A program made the position numbers and the translations under genes. Shown piece after piece: positions 41,671-50,481 of a DNA stretch of 64,000 nt. Position 1 is the stretch's first letter; each line of letters begins with the position of its first letter. Below the pieces are notes generated by a model. That model made no database searches. It worked only from the letters and a program-made list of their open reading frames with translations, and was not told the DNA's origin. Source of the stretch: Paenibacillus pasadenensis (lineage in GTDB: Bacteria; Bacillota; Bacilli; Paenibacillales; Paenibacillaceae); NCBI RefSeq assembly GCF_023715725.1, contig NZ_JAMBOT010000004.1, positions 124,001 through 188,000 on the forward strand, written 5' to 3'.

Positions 41671-43503
41671 GTGAAATTTTATTGGATCAGGCGAAGCATC
41701 CGCACAAAGCTGACCGTTATTCTTCTGCTTGCGATCGGCATTCCCATGCTCGCCTCCATCATCATAACGAATACGCGCACAGCCGCATTTGTAGAGGACG
41801 ACAACATCCGGCAAAATTCCAACTTGCTTTATCAGGGCAAGACGAATCTGGACTATTACTTTCAGTCCCTCTTTCAAACGTCGCTTGCACCTTATTCCGA
41901 TACGACGCTTTACCGTACGCTTGAGACGGGACGCAGCGATTATTTGACGGATAATCAGATCTTTGTCAGCCTGCAAATAATGGCGAACACGGTTAAGGAA
42001 ATTTACCAGGTTTATCTTCACTCTCCTAAAGCGGAGCGGGGGTTTCTGTTTTCCAAGGGGCAGTATAAGCGAAATCCGCAAATCATTAACGCCCCCGGAA
42101 CGACGCTTCCTGAAGGAGTCAATTACACCATACGCCCGCTGCATATGAGCAGCAATTACGGCATTTTGGCTGCACCTCCTTTTTTGGCCCGGCCGGTCAT
42201 TACTGTCGTTAGACCGCTTTACCGGATTCCTAGCGATGAATTGATTGGCACGCTTGCTATCGACGTTACCCCGGAAGTGATTAATTCCATTGCCGGACAG
42301 CTCTACCAGCCGGATAAGGGCGAGGAGGTTTATCTGCTCTCTCCCGACGGTACGATCATCTACGGGCCCGATCCCGACAGGCGCGGCCTTAAGCTTGATG
42401 CGGAATGGACAGCCGAGCTGCTGGCGGAGTCCGCCAAATGGGCTTCCGAGGAGCGAAGCGATACGGCAATTGGAGCCAAACGTCTAAGTCAGTCTCCGGA
42501 TCAGGGTATTTTTATTTTTGAACAGATTGCCGCCGGAGAGCAGCAATGGACACTTGTCAAACGCATTCCGGATTCCGCGTTAATGCGGATTACAAACGGC
42601 GTAACGCAGGTGAACACGATTGTGCTGCTCGGTTCCTTGCTGCTTGTATCGCTTGCCACGCTGCTCATCTCATTTTGGATTACCCGGCCAATCAAGCAAT
42701 TAACCGGATATGTAAGTCAAATTCAATCCGGCCAGCTCGATACGAACATTCATCTGGATCAAGCGGATGAGATCGGCCAGTTGGCCCGCCGTTTTCGGAT
42801 GATGATGGAAACCATTAATAATCTGGTGCTGCGGGAATACAAGCTTGAGCTTGCCAACAAAACAAATCAGCTGAAGGCGCTGCAGGCTCAGGTCCATCCG
42901 CATTTTCTGTACAACGCGCTGCAGTCAATCGGGACGACAGCACTGAAACGAGGCGTTCCCGATCTGTACAAGCTCATTATGCAGCTCGGCAAAATGATGC
43001 GTTATTCCATGAATACCGCCGAGGAATTTGTCGTTATTTCCCAGGAAATTGATCATACCCGCTCCTACCTGGAGCTGCAGAGACATCGTTTTGACGACAA
43101 GCTGACCTATGAAATTGCAGTTGATCCCGAAGCAGCGGGTACTTTTATACCGCGCATGGTTATTCAGCCGATAGTGGAAAATGTATTCAAGCATGCTTTT
43201 GACCCTGCTGGCGGCGAAGTGCATGTCTCCATTCGCTGCTATCAGGCCGACGGCATGGCTCGGGTAGAAATAGCCGACAACGGGCCTGGCATTTCAGCAG
43301 AAAAGCTGGAGCAGCTGCAAAACAGCCTCTTGCGTACGGATGAAGACAGTCTCCATATTGCCGGTCATATCGGCCTGGCTAACGTCGCGTCACGCCTAAA
43401 GCTCCACTGCGGGGAGAACGCAGCGATTCGGCTCGAAAGCGGTCAGGAGCCGCTGGGCGGATTAACCGTTATCCTTTTTATTCCGGCAGCAGACACACCT
43501 TAG
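41671..43503 (+). CDS. YesM-type sensor histidine kinase
   Basis: A 610-residue membrane kinase. Helix 1 at about 14-34, an extracytoplasmic dCache-like sensor at about 35-315 (YQVYLHSPKAERGFLFSKGQ, GTLAIDVTPEVI, YLLSPDGTIIYGPD), helix 2 at 316-337, HAMP 338-390, then the His_kinase domain with QVHPHFLYNALQSIG (phospho-His about 411) and an HATPase with ADNGPGISAEKLE. The GTG start has AAGGAGAG upstream. It is followed after 16 bases by its response regulator and faces the importer genes; it should sense extracellular sugar or its binding protein. Confidence 0.92.
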   Translation: MKFYWIRRSIRTKLTVILLLAIGIPMLASIIITNTRTAAFVEDDNIRQNSNLLYQGKTNLDYYFQSLFQTSLAPYSDTTLYRTLETGRSDYLTDNQIFVSLQIMANTVKEIYQVYLHSPKAERGFLFSKGQYKRNPQIINAPGTTLPEGVNYTIRPLHMSSNYGILAAPPFLARPVITVVRPLYRIPSDELIGTLAIDVTPEVINSIAGQLYQPDKGEEVYLLSPDGTIIYGPDPDRRGLKLDAEWTAELLAESAKWASEERSDTAIGAKRLSQSPDQGIFIFEQIAAGEQQWTLVKRIPDSALMRITNGVTQVNTIVLLGSLLLVSLATLLISFWITRPIKQLTGYVSQIQSGQLDTNIHLDQADEIGQLARRFRMMMETINNLVLREYKLELANKTNQLKALQAQVHPHFLYNALQSIGTTALKRGVPDLYKLIMQLGKMMRYSMNTAEEFVVISQEIDHTRSYLELQRHRFDDKLTYEIAVDPEAAGTFIPRMVIQPIVENVFKHAFDPAGGEVHVSIRCYQADGMARVEIADNGPGISAEKLEQLQNSLLRTDEDSLHIAGHIGLANVASRLKLHCGENAAIRLESGQEPLGGLTVILFIPAADTP

Positions 43504-43519
43504 ATAGGAGAGAACCATC

Positions 43520-45115
43520 ATGAATGTGTTAATCGTTGACGACGAAAGCCATGCGCGTGAAGCGGTCAAGCTGCTCGTTGACTGGGATGCTCTGGGCGTT
43601 TCCAGACTATTAGAGGCAGATAACGGCGAGGCAGCGAAGCTGCTTGTTGATGAATATATTCCAGTGCTGATTCTGACGGACATCCACATGCCGATTACAA
43701 ACGGACTCCGGTTCATGGAATGGGTCAGCACGCATCATCCGCAAAGCAAGGTCATCGCAATTAGCGGCTATAACGATTTTGATTATGTCCGCAAAACGAT
43801 GAAATATGGCGGTAGAGACTATATATTGAAGCCGATTGATCCTGACCAGCTGAATGAAGCGGTGCAGCGCGCTCTGGAGGAGTGGAGGCTGGAAACGCAG
43901 GAAAAGCAGAGGCAGGTGGAAAGCGGAATCGCCCTTAATCAGTACAAACCCGTGTATTGGAGCCATCTGTTTGGCAAGCTGGCATCTGGAGCGCAAGAGG
44001 CGGAAGCGGCTGCAGAGCAGCTCCGCGTCGAGTTCAGCGGGTTTCCTCCCGAAGCGCCAATGCAGGCTGTAGTTCTCAGCCTGTACCCGATTCAGGACAA
44101 GCTGCTCCGGCGGTTTCGCGGCGACCGCGAGCTGCTCGAGTTTGCAATTATAAACGTATTGAACGATTTGCTCCGCACGGAATGGCAATGCGGTTATGCT
44201 TTCCGCTCCTCCGACACATCGGATGAAATAACAGCTTTAATCTGGAGCGGCCAGAATGGAATTGAAGAACGGACGAGGAAGATGCTTGAGGCGGTTTCCC
44301 TGACGCTTAAGGCGGAGCTGCACGCTGGCGTCGGCAGCCTTTCCGCAAAAGCGGAAGACGTATGGACTTCCGTCAAAGAAGCACGGACGGCGCTGCTGTA
44401 CCGCAATCTGCTGCAGCCCAAGGAGCGTGTCCACCACGCCCAGCTGCTGCCGGCCAGCGGCCATTCTTTACATTTAAGCGAGCTAGAGCAAGCGCTGCGC
44501 GTATCGGTGCAGGTACGCAATCCGGCAGAAGCGACTGCGGCTTTGTCGGATTGGTTCGCAAGGCTGCGCCAGGCTGGAGCTGTAACGCCGGCGGCTGTTC
44601 AGCTATGGGACCGCCAGCTGGAGCTGATGCGCACCCGGATTGTTCAAGAATTTACGCCGGATGAGGATATGGCAGCAGGAGGATCGATGCCGCTAGTGTT
44701 TAATGATGATGGCAAACTGCTGCTCGACGATACGGAAAAAGAGTTCAGGCTGCAGCTGCTGGACTGGCTGGAGACGATTTTGCGCCGCATCCGCCAGGAG
44801 CGCAGCATCATTGCCGAAATGACCTCGTATATTAACGCCCATCTGGAGGAAGACTTATCGCTGCAGACGCTCGCCTCCCGCTTTTTCCTCAGCCGGGAGC
44901 ATGTCAGCCGCCGCTTCAAGCAGGAAACCGGCCAAACGCTCAGCGAATTCGTCGAAAGCCTGAGAATGGAGAAGGCCCGCAAGCTGCTCGCTGCCGCCGG
45001 GCTTCGCGTTGCCGAGGTGGCGTCGCAGGTCGGTTATGGGGATGAAAAATACTTCAGTAAAGTGTTCAAAAAGCATACCGGCTGCTCTCCCGGCCAGTAT
45101 CGCCAGCAACTCTGA
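43520..45115 (+). CDS. YesN-type response regulator with AraC DNA-binding domain
   Basis: 531 residues. The receiver has VDDES (7-10), Asp54 in ILTDIHMP as phosphoacceptor and YILKPIDPDQLNEAVQRALE as the closing strand-helix. A middle region of about 300 residues is unassigned. The C-terminal AraC domain (about 430-531) has LSLQTLASRFFLSREHVSRR for the first helix-turn-helix and VAEVASQVGYGDEKYFSKVF for the second, ending KKHTGCSPGQYR. It pairs with the kinase 16 bases upstream and probably activates the importer units. Confidence 0.93.
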   Translation: MNVLIVDDESHAREAVKLLVDWDALGVSRLLEADNGEAAKLLVDEYIPVLILTDIHMPITNGLRFMEWVSTHHPQSKVIAISGYNDFDYVRKTMKYGGRDYILKPIDPDQLNEAVQRALEEWRLETQEKQRQVESGIALNQYKPVYWSHLFGKLASGAQEAEAAAEQLRVEFSGFPPEAPMQAVVLSLYPIQDKLLRRFRGDRELLEFAIINVLNDLLRTEWQCGYAFRSSDTSDEITALIWSGQNGIEERTRKMLEAVSLTLKAELHAGVGSLSAKAEDVWTSVKEARTALLYRNLLQPKERVHHAQLLPASGHSLHLSELEQALRVSVQVRNPAEATAALSDWFARLRQAGAVTPAAVQLWDRQLELMRTRIVQEFTPDEDMAAGGSMPLVFNDDGKLLLDDTEKEFRLQLLDWLETILRRIRQERSIIAEMTSYINAHLEEDLSLQTLASRFFLSREHVSRRFKQETGQTLSEFVESLRMEKARKLLAAAGLRVAEVASQVGYGDEKYFSKVFKKHTGCSPGQYRQQL

Positions 45116-45197
45116 CACATCTTGTTCACAATTTGAATCGTTTTCTTTTTTTAACCAGTTGGGTATAATAAAATTAATTCGTCCGGAGGTGCTACAT

Positions 45198-45296
45198 ATG
45201 TCCTTACCGTTTATCGTCGTCATGCTTGTGTCGCTGCTGTTCCTGACCGCGATTTTGACAGCGGCTTACAACGACGACAAGACCAAAGGCCTGTAA
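45198..45296 (+). CDS. 32-residue single-helix membrane protein
   Basis: CCGGAGGTG six bases upstream of the ATG, a TATAAT at 45164-45169, and a clean terminator downstream support a real small gene. The peptide starts MSLPFIVVMLVSLLFLTAIL, forming one transmembrane helix, and ends in a charged tail (NDDKTKGL). It has its own promoter-like sequence and is monocistronic. Function unknown; comparable small single-helix proteins often sit beside a larger membrane partner, but none is adjacent here. Confidence 0.65.
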   Translation: MSLPFIVVMLVSLLFLTAILTAAYNDDKTKGL

Positions 45297-45363
45297 GACG
45301 CTGCGGATTTTCGCATCTAGCCAACAACTCTTCAGCCGGTTCCTCTGATCCGGCAAGAAAGAC

Positions 45364-45401
45364 AAAGGCCATGCCCCGTTCATACGGGAAGCATGGCCTT
45401 T
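45364..45401 (+). terminator. Terminator of the 32-residue membrane protein gene
   Basis: AAAGGCCATGC (45364-45374) pairs perfectly with GCATGGCCTTT (45391-45401), followed by TTCGTTT. Confidence 0.85.
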
Positions 45402-45442
45402 TTCGTTTGCTCCATTTCGTCCTTGCGACAGTTAAACAGCGC

Positions 45443-45691
45443 CTAGCGGCGGATTTGCAGCATTCCGGTCATACATTCCATACACAGGTAACGCTCTTTG
45501 AATTCCCGTACATCCTCCATCGAGCTGCAGAACACACAGCGCGGGCGATAACGCTCCAAAATAATATGATCGCCCTGCACGAGAATTTCGACAGGATCTC
45601 CCTCATTCATCTGGTAACGCTTGCGCAACGACTTGGGCAGCACAATGCGTCCAAGCTGATCGACTTTTCTTACGACTCCAGCCGGTTTCAT
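45443..45691 (-). CDS. AbrB/SpoVT-family transcription regulator with Cys pairs
   Basis: An 82-residue protein. MKPAGVVRKVDQLGRIVLPK followed by SLRKRYQMNEGDPVEILV is the swapped-hairpin DNA-binding domain of AbrB. The C-terminal part has two Cys pairs (CVFCSS and CMEC) about 18 residues apart, a likely zinc site. The start at 45691 fits the family although AAGGAG is 13 bases away; a longer frame to 45844 adds 51 residues with no similarity. AbrB proteins are transition-state repressors of biofilm, antibiotic and sporulation genes. Confidence 0.85.
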   Translation of the reverse strand: MKPAGVVRKVDQLGRIVLPKSLRKRYQMNEGDPVEILVQGDHIILERYRPRCVFCSSMEDVREFKERYLCMECMTGMLQIRR

Positions 45692-45881
45692 CGGTTGTAT
45701 TTCGCTCCTTATGTCTGAAAATCTAGTCACAACCAACCCTTCGGCGGACAAAAATGTCACAGGGCTTAGGATGCTTATGCTACTTTTGTTCGCTTCCTGC
45801 ATCAAGAATCCTGCACTTTGGAAGACTTTCTTAGAATAGTACAAGTTTATCCGGTTTTGTTAACACCATCGGAAAAGGCGG

Positions 45882-46346
45882 TTATCCGAGCCCCGGAAAA
45901 TCGTTCTGGCGCAGTGCCTCGAACAAAATAACCGCAGCAGAATTGGATAAATTCATCGATCTTACATCGCCGGTCATCGGCATGCGGATTGCAGTATCCA
46001 TATTTTCCTCAATGAGTTCCGGAGGCAGCCCCTTTGTTTCTTTGCCGAAAACAAGCAGATCACCGTCGCGATAAGCGACCGAATCATAACGCAAGCGGGC
46101 TTTAGTGCTGGCATAGAAAAACCGCCCCTCAGGGAATCGGTCCCTTACCTCCTGGAAGGAGTCGTAGTAGTGTACCTTAACCGCATGCCAATAATCAAGT
46201 CCCGCACGTTTCAGCGTACGGTCATCCGTATCAAAGCCAAGCGGACGCACAAGATGCAGATGCGCTCCCGTTGCCGCGCAGGTGCGCGATATATTTCCGG
46301 TATTAGCGGGAATCTCGGGTTCGACAAGCACAATATGAAATGCCAT
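45882..46346 (-). CDS. trmL: tRNA (cytidine(34)-2'-O)-methyltransferase
   Basis: A 154-residue SPOUT methyltransferase. It starts FHIVLVEPEIPANTGNISRT, has LGFDTDDRTLKRAGLDYW, and the knot with LLVFGKETKGLPPELI and RMPMTGDVRSMNLSNSAAV that binds S-adenosylmethionine. TrmL methylates the wobble nucleotide of tRNA-Leu isoacceptors. AGGAAGG precedes the ATG. It lies between an AbrB-like gene and an oppositely oriented regulator, with no operon partner. Confidence 0.93.
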   Translation of the reverse strand: MAFHIVLVEPEIPANTGNISRTCAATGAHLHLVRPLGFDTDDRTLKRAGLDYWHAVKVHYYDSFQEVRDRFPEGRFFYASTKARLRYDSVAYRDGDLLVFGKETKGLPPELIEENMDTAIRMPMTGDVRSMNLSNSAAVILFEALRQNDFPGLG

Positions 46347-46525
46347 GGCTAAACCTTCCTTCTTCGGTGAATTTAGAGTTGAATGTAGAGTCGTATTTAC
46401 AGTTGGATTACAATTCCGCTTCCTTTTCCCTGTTCCTTTACACAGCTTTTACGCGTGCTTAACTCCTCTTTTATGGTAGGGAGATATACTTTTCTCAAGC
46501 AACGAGTAAAGGAGCCCGATCCAGC

Positions 46526-47248
46526 ATGACGAAGAAAAAAGTTCTCATCGTTGACGACGAGCCTTCCATTTCCATGCTTCTTGAATTCAACCTTAACCTT
46601 GCCGGATATGAGGTCCATTCTGTGCATGACGGCATGGCCGTATTTGACAGGCTTCAGACCTTCCGCCCGGACTTGATCGTGTTAGATCTGATGCTGCCCA
46701 AAATGGATGGCATCGAAGTATGCCGAGAGCTTCGCCGCAGAGGAAACTTTGTGCCGATCGTCATGCTCACGGCTATGCAGGATGTGACGGACCGCATCGC
46801 CGGCCTCGACAATGGCGCCGACGACTATATGACAAAGCCGTTCAGCCCTCAGGAGCTTATCTCTCGTATATCCGCGATCTTCCGGCGTATTCAAGCTTAT
46901 CCGGGAGTTAACGAGGAGGTCAGTTATGAAATCGGTGCCCTACGGGTCGATCTCGGCCAACGCGAGGTTCGTCTGAACGGAGAAGCGGTTGAGCTGACTC
47001 CAAAAGAATTCGAGCTGCTTATCTTCCTCTGCCGCCATCGCGGCAAAGTGCTGAGCCGCCAACAGCTGCTGCAAGGGGTATGGGATTACCATTTCCTTGG
47101 CGATACCCGTATCGTCGACGTTCATATTAGCCATCTGCGGGAAAAAATCGAACGCAGCGCCCGCTCCCCGGAATTTATTATGACGGTCCGCAACGTCGGA
47201 TACAAGCTCACTGGCCCTAACCCCAAAGATCAGAGCGCTTTGGCCTAA
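46526..47248 (+). CDS. OmpR/PhoB-family response regulator without adjacent kinase
   Basis: 240 residues. The receiver has VDDEPS, Asp54 in IVLDLMLPKMDG and DYMTKPFSPQELISRI; the winged helix-turn-helix reads LTPKEFELLIFLCRHRGKVL and LLQGVWDYHFLGDTRIVDVH, ending TVRNVGYKL. This is the PhoP/PhoB branch. No histidine kinase gene lies next to it: trmL is upstream on the other strand and a terminator follows directly, so the partner must be elsewhere. Confidence 0.9.
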   Translation: MTKKKVLIVDDEPSISMLLEFNLNLAGYEVHSVHDGMAVFDRLQTFRPDLIVLDLMLPKMDGIEVCRELRRRGNFVPIVMLTAMQDVTDRIAGLDNGADDYMTKPFSPQELISRISAIFRRIQAYPGVNEEVSYEIGALRVDLGQREVRLNGEAVELTPKEFELLIFLCRHRGKVLSRQQLLQGVWDYHFLGDTRIVDVHISHLREKIERSARSPEFIMTVRNVGYKLTGPNPKDQSALA

Positions 47249-47267
47249 CATCCCCCATACGAACAAA

Positions 47268-47306
47268 CAACGCCCTTGCCGATAGTAGAACCCGGCAAGG
47301 GCGTTG
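47268..47306 (+). terminator. Terminator of the orphan response regulator
   Basis: CAACGCCCTTGCCG (47268-47281) pairs perfectly with CGGCAAGGGCGTTG (47293-47306), followed by CTTTGTTT. serC converges from the other side. Confidence 0.88.
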
Positions 47307-47362
47307 CTTTGTTTCCGGCACTTGCGCGCCCGGAACGGACAGGCAAGCGCCAGCCGTGCAAG

Positions 47363-48451
47363 TTAGCCGTTAATGCGCTGGAATTCCTTCATGAATTCGG
47401 CCAGAGCACGGCAGCTTTCAAGCGGTACCGCATTGTAAGTCGAAGCCCGCAGGCCGCCTACGTCGCGGTGACCTTTTAAGCCGACAAAACCTTGCTCTTC
47501 GGATTGTTTAACGAACAGCTTCTCAAGCTCCTCGGATGGCAGACGGAACGTCACATTCATCAGAGAGCGGCTGCCAGCCTCGGCTACGCCGCGGTAGAAC
47601 CCGCTGCTGCCGTCAATTGCTCCATAGATAAGACCGGTTTTATCGCGGTTCAGCTGCTCAACTGCGGCAAGCCCGCCTTTTCCTTTAATCCACTTGAGCA
47701 CCAAGCCTACCATATATACGGCAAAAGAAGGCGGCGTATTATACAGCGATTTGGACTTGGCATGGGTGTCGTAGCGAAGCATCGTCGGAATGCCTGCCGG
47801 ACTGGCGGCAATCAGATCGTTGCGGGCAATGACAACCGTCGCGCCGGATGGGCCGAGGTTTTTTTGCGCTCCGGCATAGATGAGGCCGAACTGCTTCACG
47901 TCAAGGGGACGGGACATAATATCGCTCGACATATCGGCAACGAGCGGAATCGCTCCTGTATTCGGAAAAGCAGCCAGCTGAGTGCCTTCGATCGTTTCAT
48001 TCGAAGTGACATGCAGATAAGCGGTGTTTTCCGAAAGCTCCAGTGCGGACAGGTCCGGCATCGCCGTAAAACGGGATTCCTCTGCGGATGCCACTACACG
48101 GGTTTCCCCGATCAGCTTTGCTTCCTTAATCGCTTTTTTCGCCCAGCTTCCGCTGTTGACGTATGCGGCCGTTTGGCCTGAGGCCAGCAAATTCATCGGA
48201 ACCATTGCAAACTGGGTGCTTGCGCCGCCTTGCAGCAGCATTACACTGTAATCGTCCGGAATTTGCAGCAATTCGCGGAGCAGAGCATCGGCTTCATCGT
48301 TAACGCCTTCGAACACCTTGCTGCGGTGGGACATTTCCATAATGGACATGCCAGCACCCATGTAATCGACAAATTGCTCTTGTGCTTGCTGCAATACCTC
48401 AAGCGGCAGTGCGGCCGGTCCAGCATTAAAATTGTAGGCTCTCTTCGTCAC
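47363..48451 (-). CDS. serC: Phosphoserine aminotransferase
   Basis: A 362-residue PLP transaminase (fold type I) converting 3-phosphohydroxypyruvate and glutamate to O-phospho-L-serine, with a side role in pyridoxine synthesis. It starts AYNFNAGPAALPLEVLQQAQ, has the PLP lysine in GAQKNLGPSGATVVIAR, and ends VPLESCRALAEFMKEFQRI. Its product O-phosphoserine is also the SbnA substrate, although the two genes are 19 kb apart and not linked in an operon. Confidence 0.94.
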   Translation of the reverse strand: MTKRAYNFNAGPAALPLEVLQQAQEQFVDYMGAGMSIMEMSHRSKVFEGVNDEADALLRELLQIPDDYSVMLLQGGASTQFAMVPMNLLASGQTAAYVNSGSWAKKAIKEAKLIGETRVVASAEESRFTAMPDLSALELSENTAYLHVTSNETIEGTQLAAFPNTGAIPLVADMSSDIMSRPLDVKQFGLIYAGAQKNLGPSGATVVIARNDLIAASPAGIPTMLRYDTHAKSKSLYNTPPSFAVYMVGLVLKWIKGKGGLAAVEQLNRDKTGLIYGAIDGSSGFYRGVAEAGSRSLMNVTFRLPSEELEKLFVKQSEEQGFVGLKGHRDVGGLRASTYNAVPLESCRALAEFMKEFQRING

Positions 48452-48613
48452 GATTCTAGCACCCCTGTCTCTGTCGCTGGAACGATACGCTCCAGTAAAG
48501 TTATGAGTATCTTATCAAGTTTGACTCATTCCTTCAAGTGACAATTACACGAACGCTTACCGTATACTGACTAATCATCATTCGGATTTTACAGATTCAG
48601 ATGCGGAATCCGC

Positions 48614-50335
48614 CTATATCTTCATCTGTCCGGACAGCTGTTCCAAGCGAATCGCCATCTCATCCAGCCGGCCTCCCAGCTCCGCCAGACGGTGCATAGC
48701 CTCCCGCTGCCCGTCTGCAGCCTGTGCGAGCCGCTGCAGGCTTAACGCCTCCTCGCCGGACAGCTGCTGCATGCGGGCTGCTGCTTCTGCCGTTTGTCCC
48801 GCTCCGGCCGACAGCTGCTCGGATATCGCGGACAGCTCCTGAACCTGGCTGTTCACACGCTCCACCTCGGAGCGGATGGCGCCGAACGAAGACGACGCGA
48901 GGCGCACCGATGCAAGCCCGTCCTCCATTTCTCCCGCCTGCACACGAGAAATTTGAAGCATTCCGTCCGCCTCCGCCAGCATAGCCTCCATCTTCCCGGC
49001 AATAACGGCTGCAGAATGGGCTGATTGGTCCGCCAGCTTCCGCATCTGATTGGCGACTACGTCGAAGCCCCGTCCATGCTCTCCAGCGCGCGCCGCTTCT
49101 ATAGAAGCGTTCAGGGCAAGCAGCCCCGACTGGGAGGCGATACCTCGGATAAGTCCCGCAATCTCACCTGTCTCGGCCGCTTGAGCCATGAGCCGTTCGG
49201 CTTGTTTTGAAGCCTGTCTCATGCCCTCTTCCATCCGCTGCAGCTGCAGAGCAGCGCGCGCTGCGGCCTCCTCGCCTTCATACGCGGAGCGGCTCGCGCC
49301 TTCCGCAGCAGCCGCCGTTTCCACCGTCGCCTGGGCCATTCGAAGAGCGCCTTGGCCAACTTCCCCGATTGCAGCCGCGGTTTCGGTTGTCAGACGCGAC
49401 TGCTCCGCTGAACGGACTGCCGATTGACCAAGCGCCTCCGTCATGCGGTCAAGCGAAGCGCTTGTAGCGGCGGCGTCAGCGGCCAGCCGGCCAGCCTCTC
49501 CCCGAACATCACTCGAGCTGCCCTGCAGGCTGCCAAGCATTGCTGCCAGCAAACGGGTCATACGCTGAAACGCCCTGCCGAGCCGGCTGATCTCGTCCTC
49601 TCCCTTTACATGCAGGCTAACCGTCAAATCACCCGCGGTCACCTGCTCCATCGCCCCTTGCAGACGGAGCAAAGGCTTGAGCAGCATACGCGCCGCAATG
49701 GCCAGCAGAATGGCTGCGGCGAGCCAGATTGCTGCTCCGGTCATCAGCAGACGATTGCGATTGTCGTTCATGAGGCTGAATACCGCATCCCCGTCAAAAT
49801 CCGCTCCGACAACGCCAATAACGTTACCTTCATTCATAATCGGCACATAGGCGGTAAGCGTCGCTCCGTAGGCATCATCCTTCGTTAGCGAGCCTACTTG
49901 GGGCTTGCCTTCCTGGAATGCTACCGGGAGCATCGGATCGCCCTCCTCTACCGGTTCGCCGAGCGGAGAAAAATCCTCAGCTTCCGCATCGAGAGGCATT
50001 CCGTCAACAACATAGCCGTACGGCGGCCTGGATACATCCTCAAGACCGCTCATTGTGTACAGATACTTTAGACCTATAGCCTTGCGAAGCTCGTCCAGCT
50101 CGCCCCTCAGCTTACTGTAATAAGCCGTCTCCTGCTTGCTCTTCGCCAGCTCCAAATATGCATGAACATCGATGCGCTCGGCTGCGTATTGAGCCGCTTG
50201 ATGCGCCTGATCGGCGATCGACTGATTCACTAACCGAGCGGATGACAGGTACACGACTCCTCCCAAAACGGCTCCAAAGACCAGCAAAAAAAGCGTGAAC
50301 AGAATGATGATTCGAACCTGCAGACTTTTCAGCAA
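48614..50335 (-). CDS. Methyl-accepting chemotaxis protein
   Basis: 573 residues. Helix 1 at about 8-30, an extracytoplasmic sensor of Cache type ([20 protein letters not shown]), helix 2 around 195-215, a HAMP domain ([20 protein letters not shown]) and a long coiled-coil signalling domain with the hairpin tip [20 protein letters not shown] followed by [20 protein letters not shown]. It signals to CheA through CheW. The TTG start is the only one preceding helix 1. Its ligand is unknown. No chemotaxis genes adjoin it. Confidence 0.92.
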   Translation of the reverse strand: MLKSLQVRIIILFTLFLLVFGAVLGGVVYLSSARLVNQSIADQAHQAAQYAAERIDVHAYLELAKSKQETAYYSKLRGELDELRKAIGLKYLYTMSGLEDVSRPPYGYVVDGMPLDAEAEDFSPLGEPVEEGDPMLPVAFQEGKPQVGSLTKDDAYGATLTAYVPIMNEGNVIGVVGADFDGDAVFSLMNDNRNRLLMTGAAIWLAAAILLAIAARMLLKPLLRLQGAMEQVTAGDLTVSLHVKGEDEISRLGRAFQRMTRLLAAMLGSLQGSSSDVRGEAGRLAADAAATSASLDRMTEALGQSAVRSAEQSRLTTETAAAIGEVGQGALRMAQATVETAAAAEGASRSAYEGEEAAARAALQLQRMEEGMRQASKQAERLMAQAAETGEIAGLIRGIASQSGLLALNASIEAARAGEHGRGFDVVANQMRKLADQSAHSAAVIAGKMEAMLAEADGMLQISRVQAGEMEDGLASVRLASSSFGAIRSEVERVNSQVQELSAISEQLSAGAGQTAEAAARMQQLSGEEALSLQRLAQAADGQREAMHRLAELGGRLDEMAIRLEQLSGQMKI

Positions 50336-50436
50336 CGGAATTCGCCCTTTCCTTCTGCAATGCTGCCGGCAGCATTGCCGGCTCTCTTCCTTTTATCGGC
50401 ATTATTGGCTGCAAAGTAAGCCGTTGAACAACAAAC

Positions 50437-50460
50437 AAGGCTCCCCGGTCGGGGAGCCTT
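50437..50460 (-). terminator. Terminator of the glnA gene
   Basis: AAGGCTCCCC (50437-50446) pairs perfectly with GGGGAGCCTT (50451-50460); T-rich sequence follows on the minus strand. Confidence 0.82.
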
Positions 50461-50481
50461 GAAGGGATGAGTGCGTTAAAA

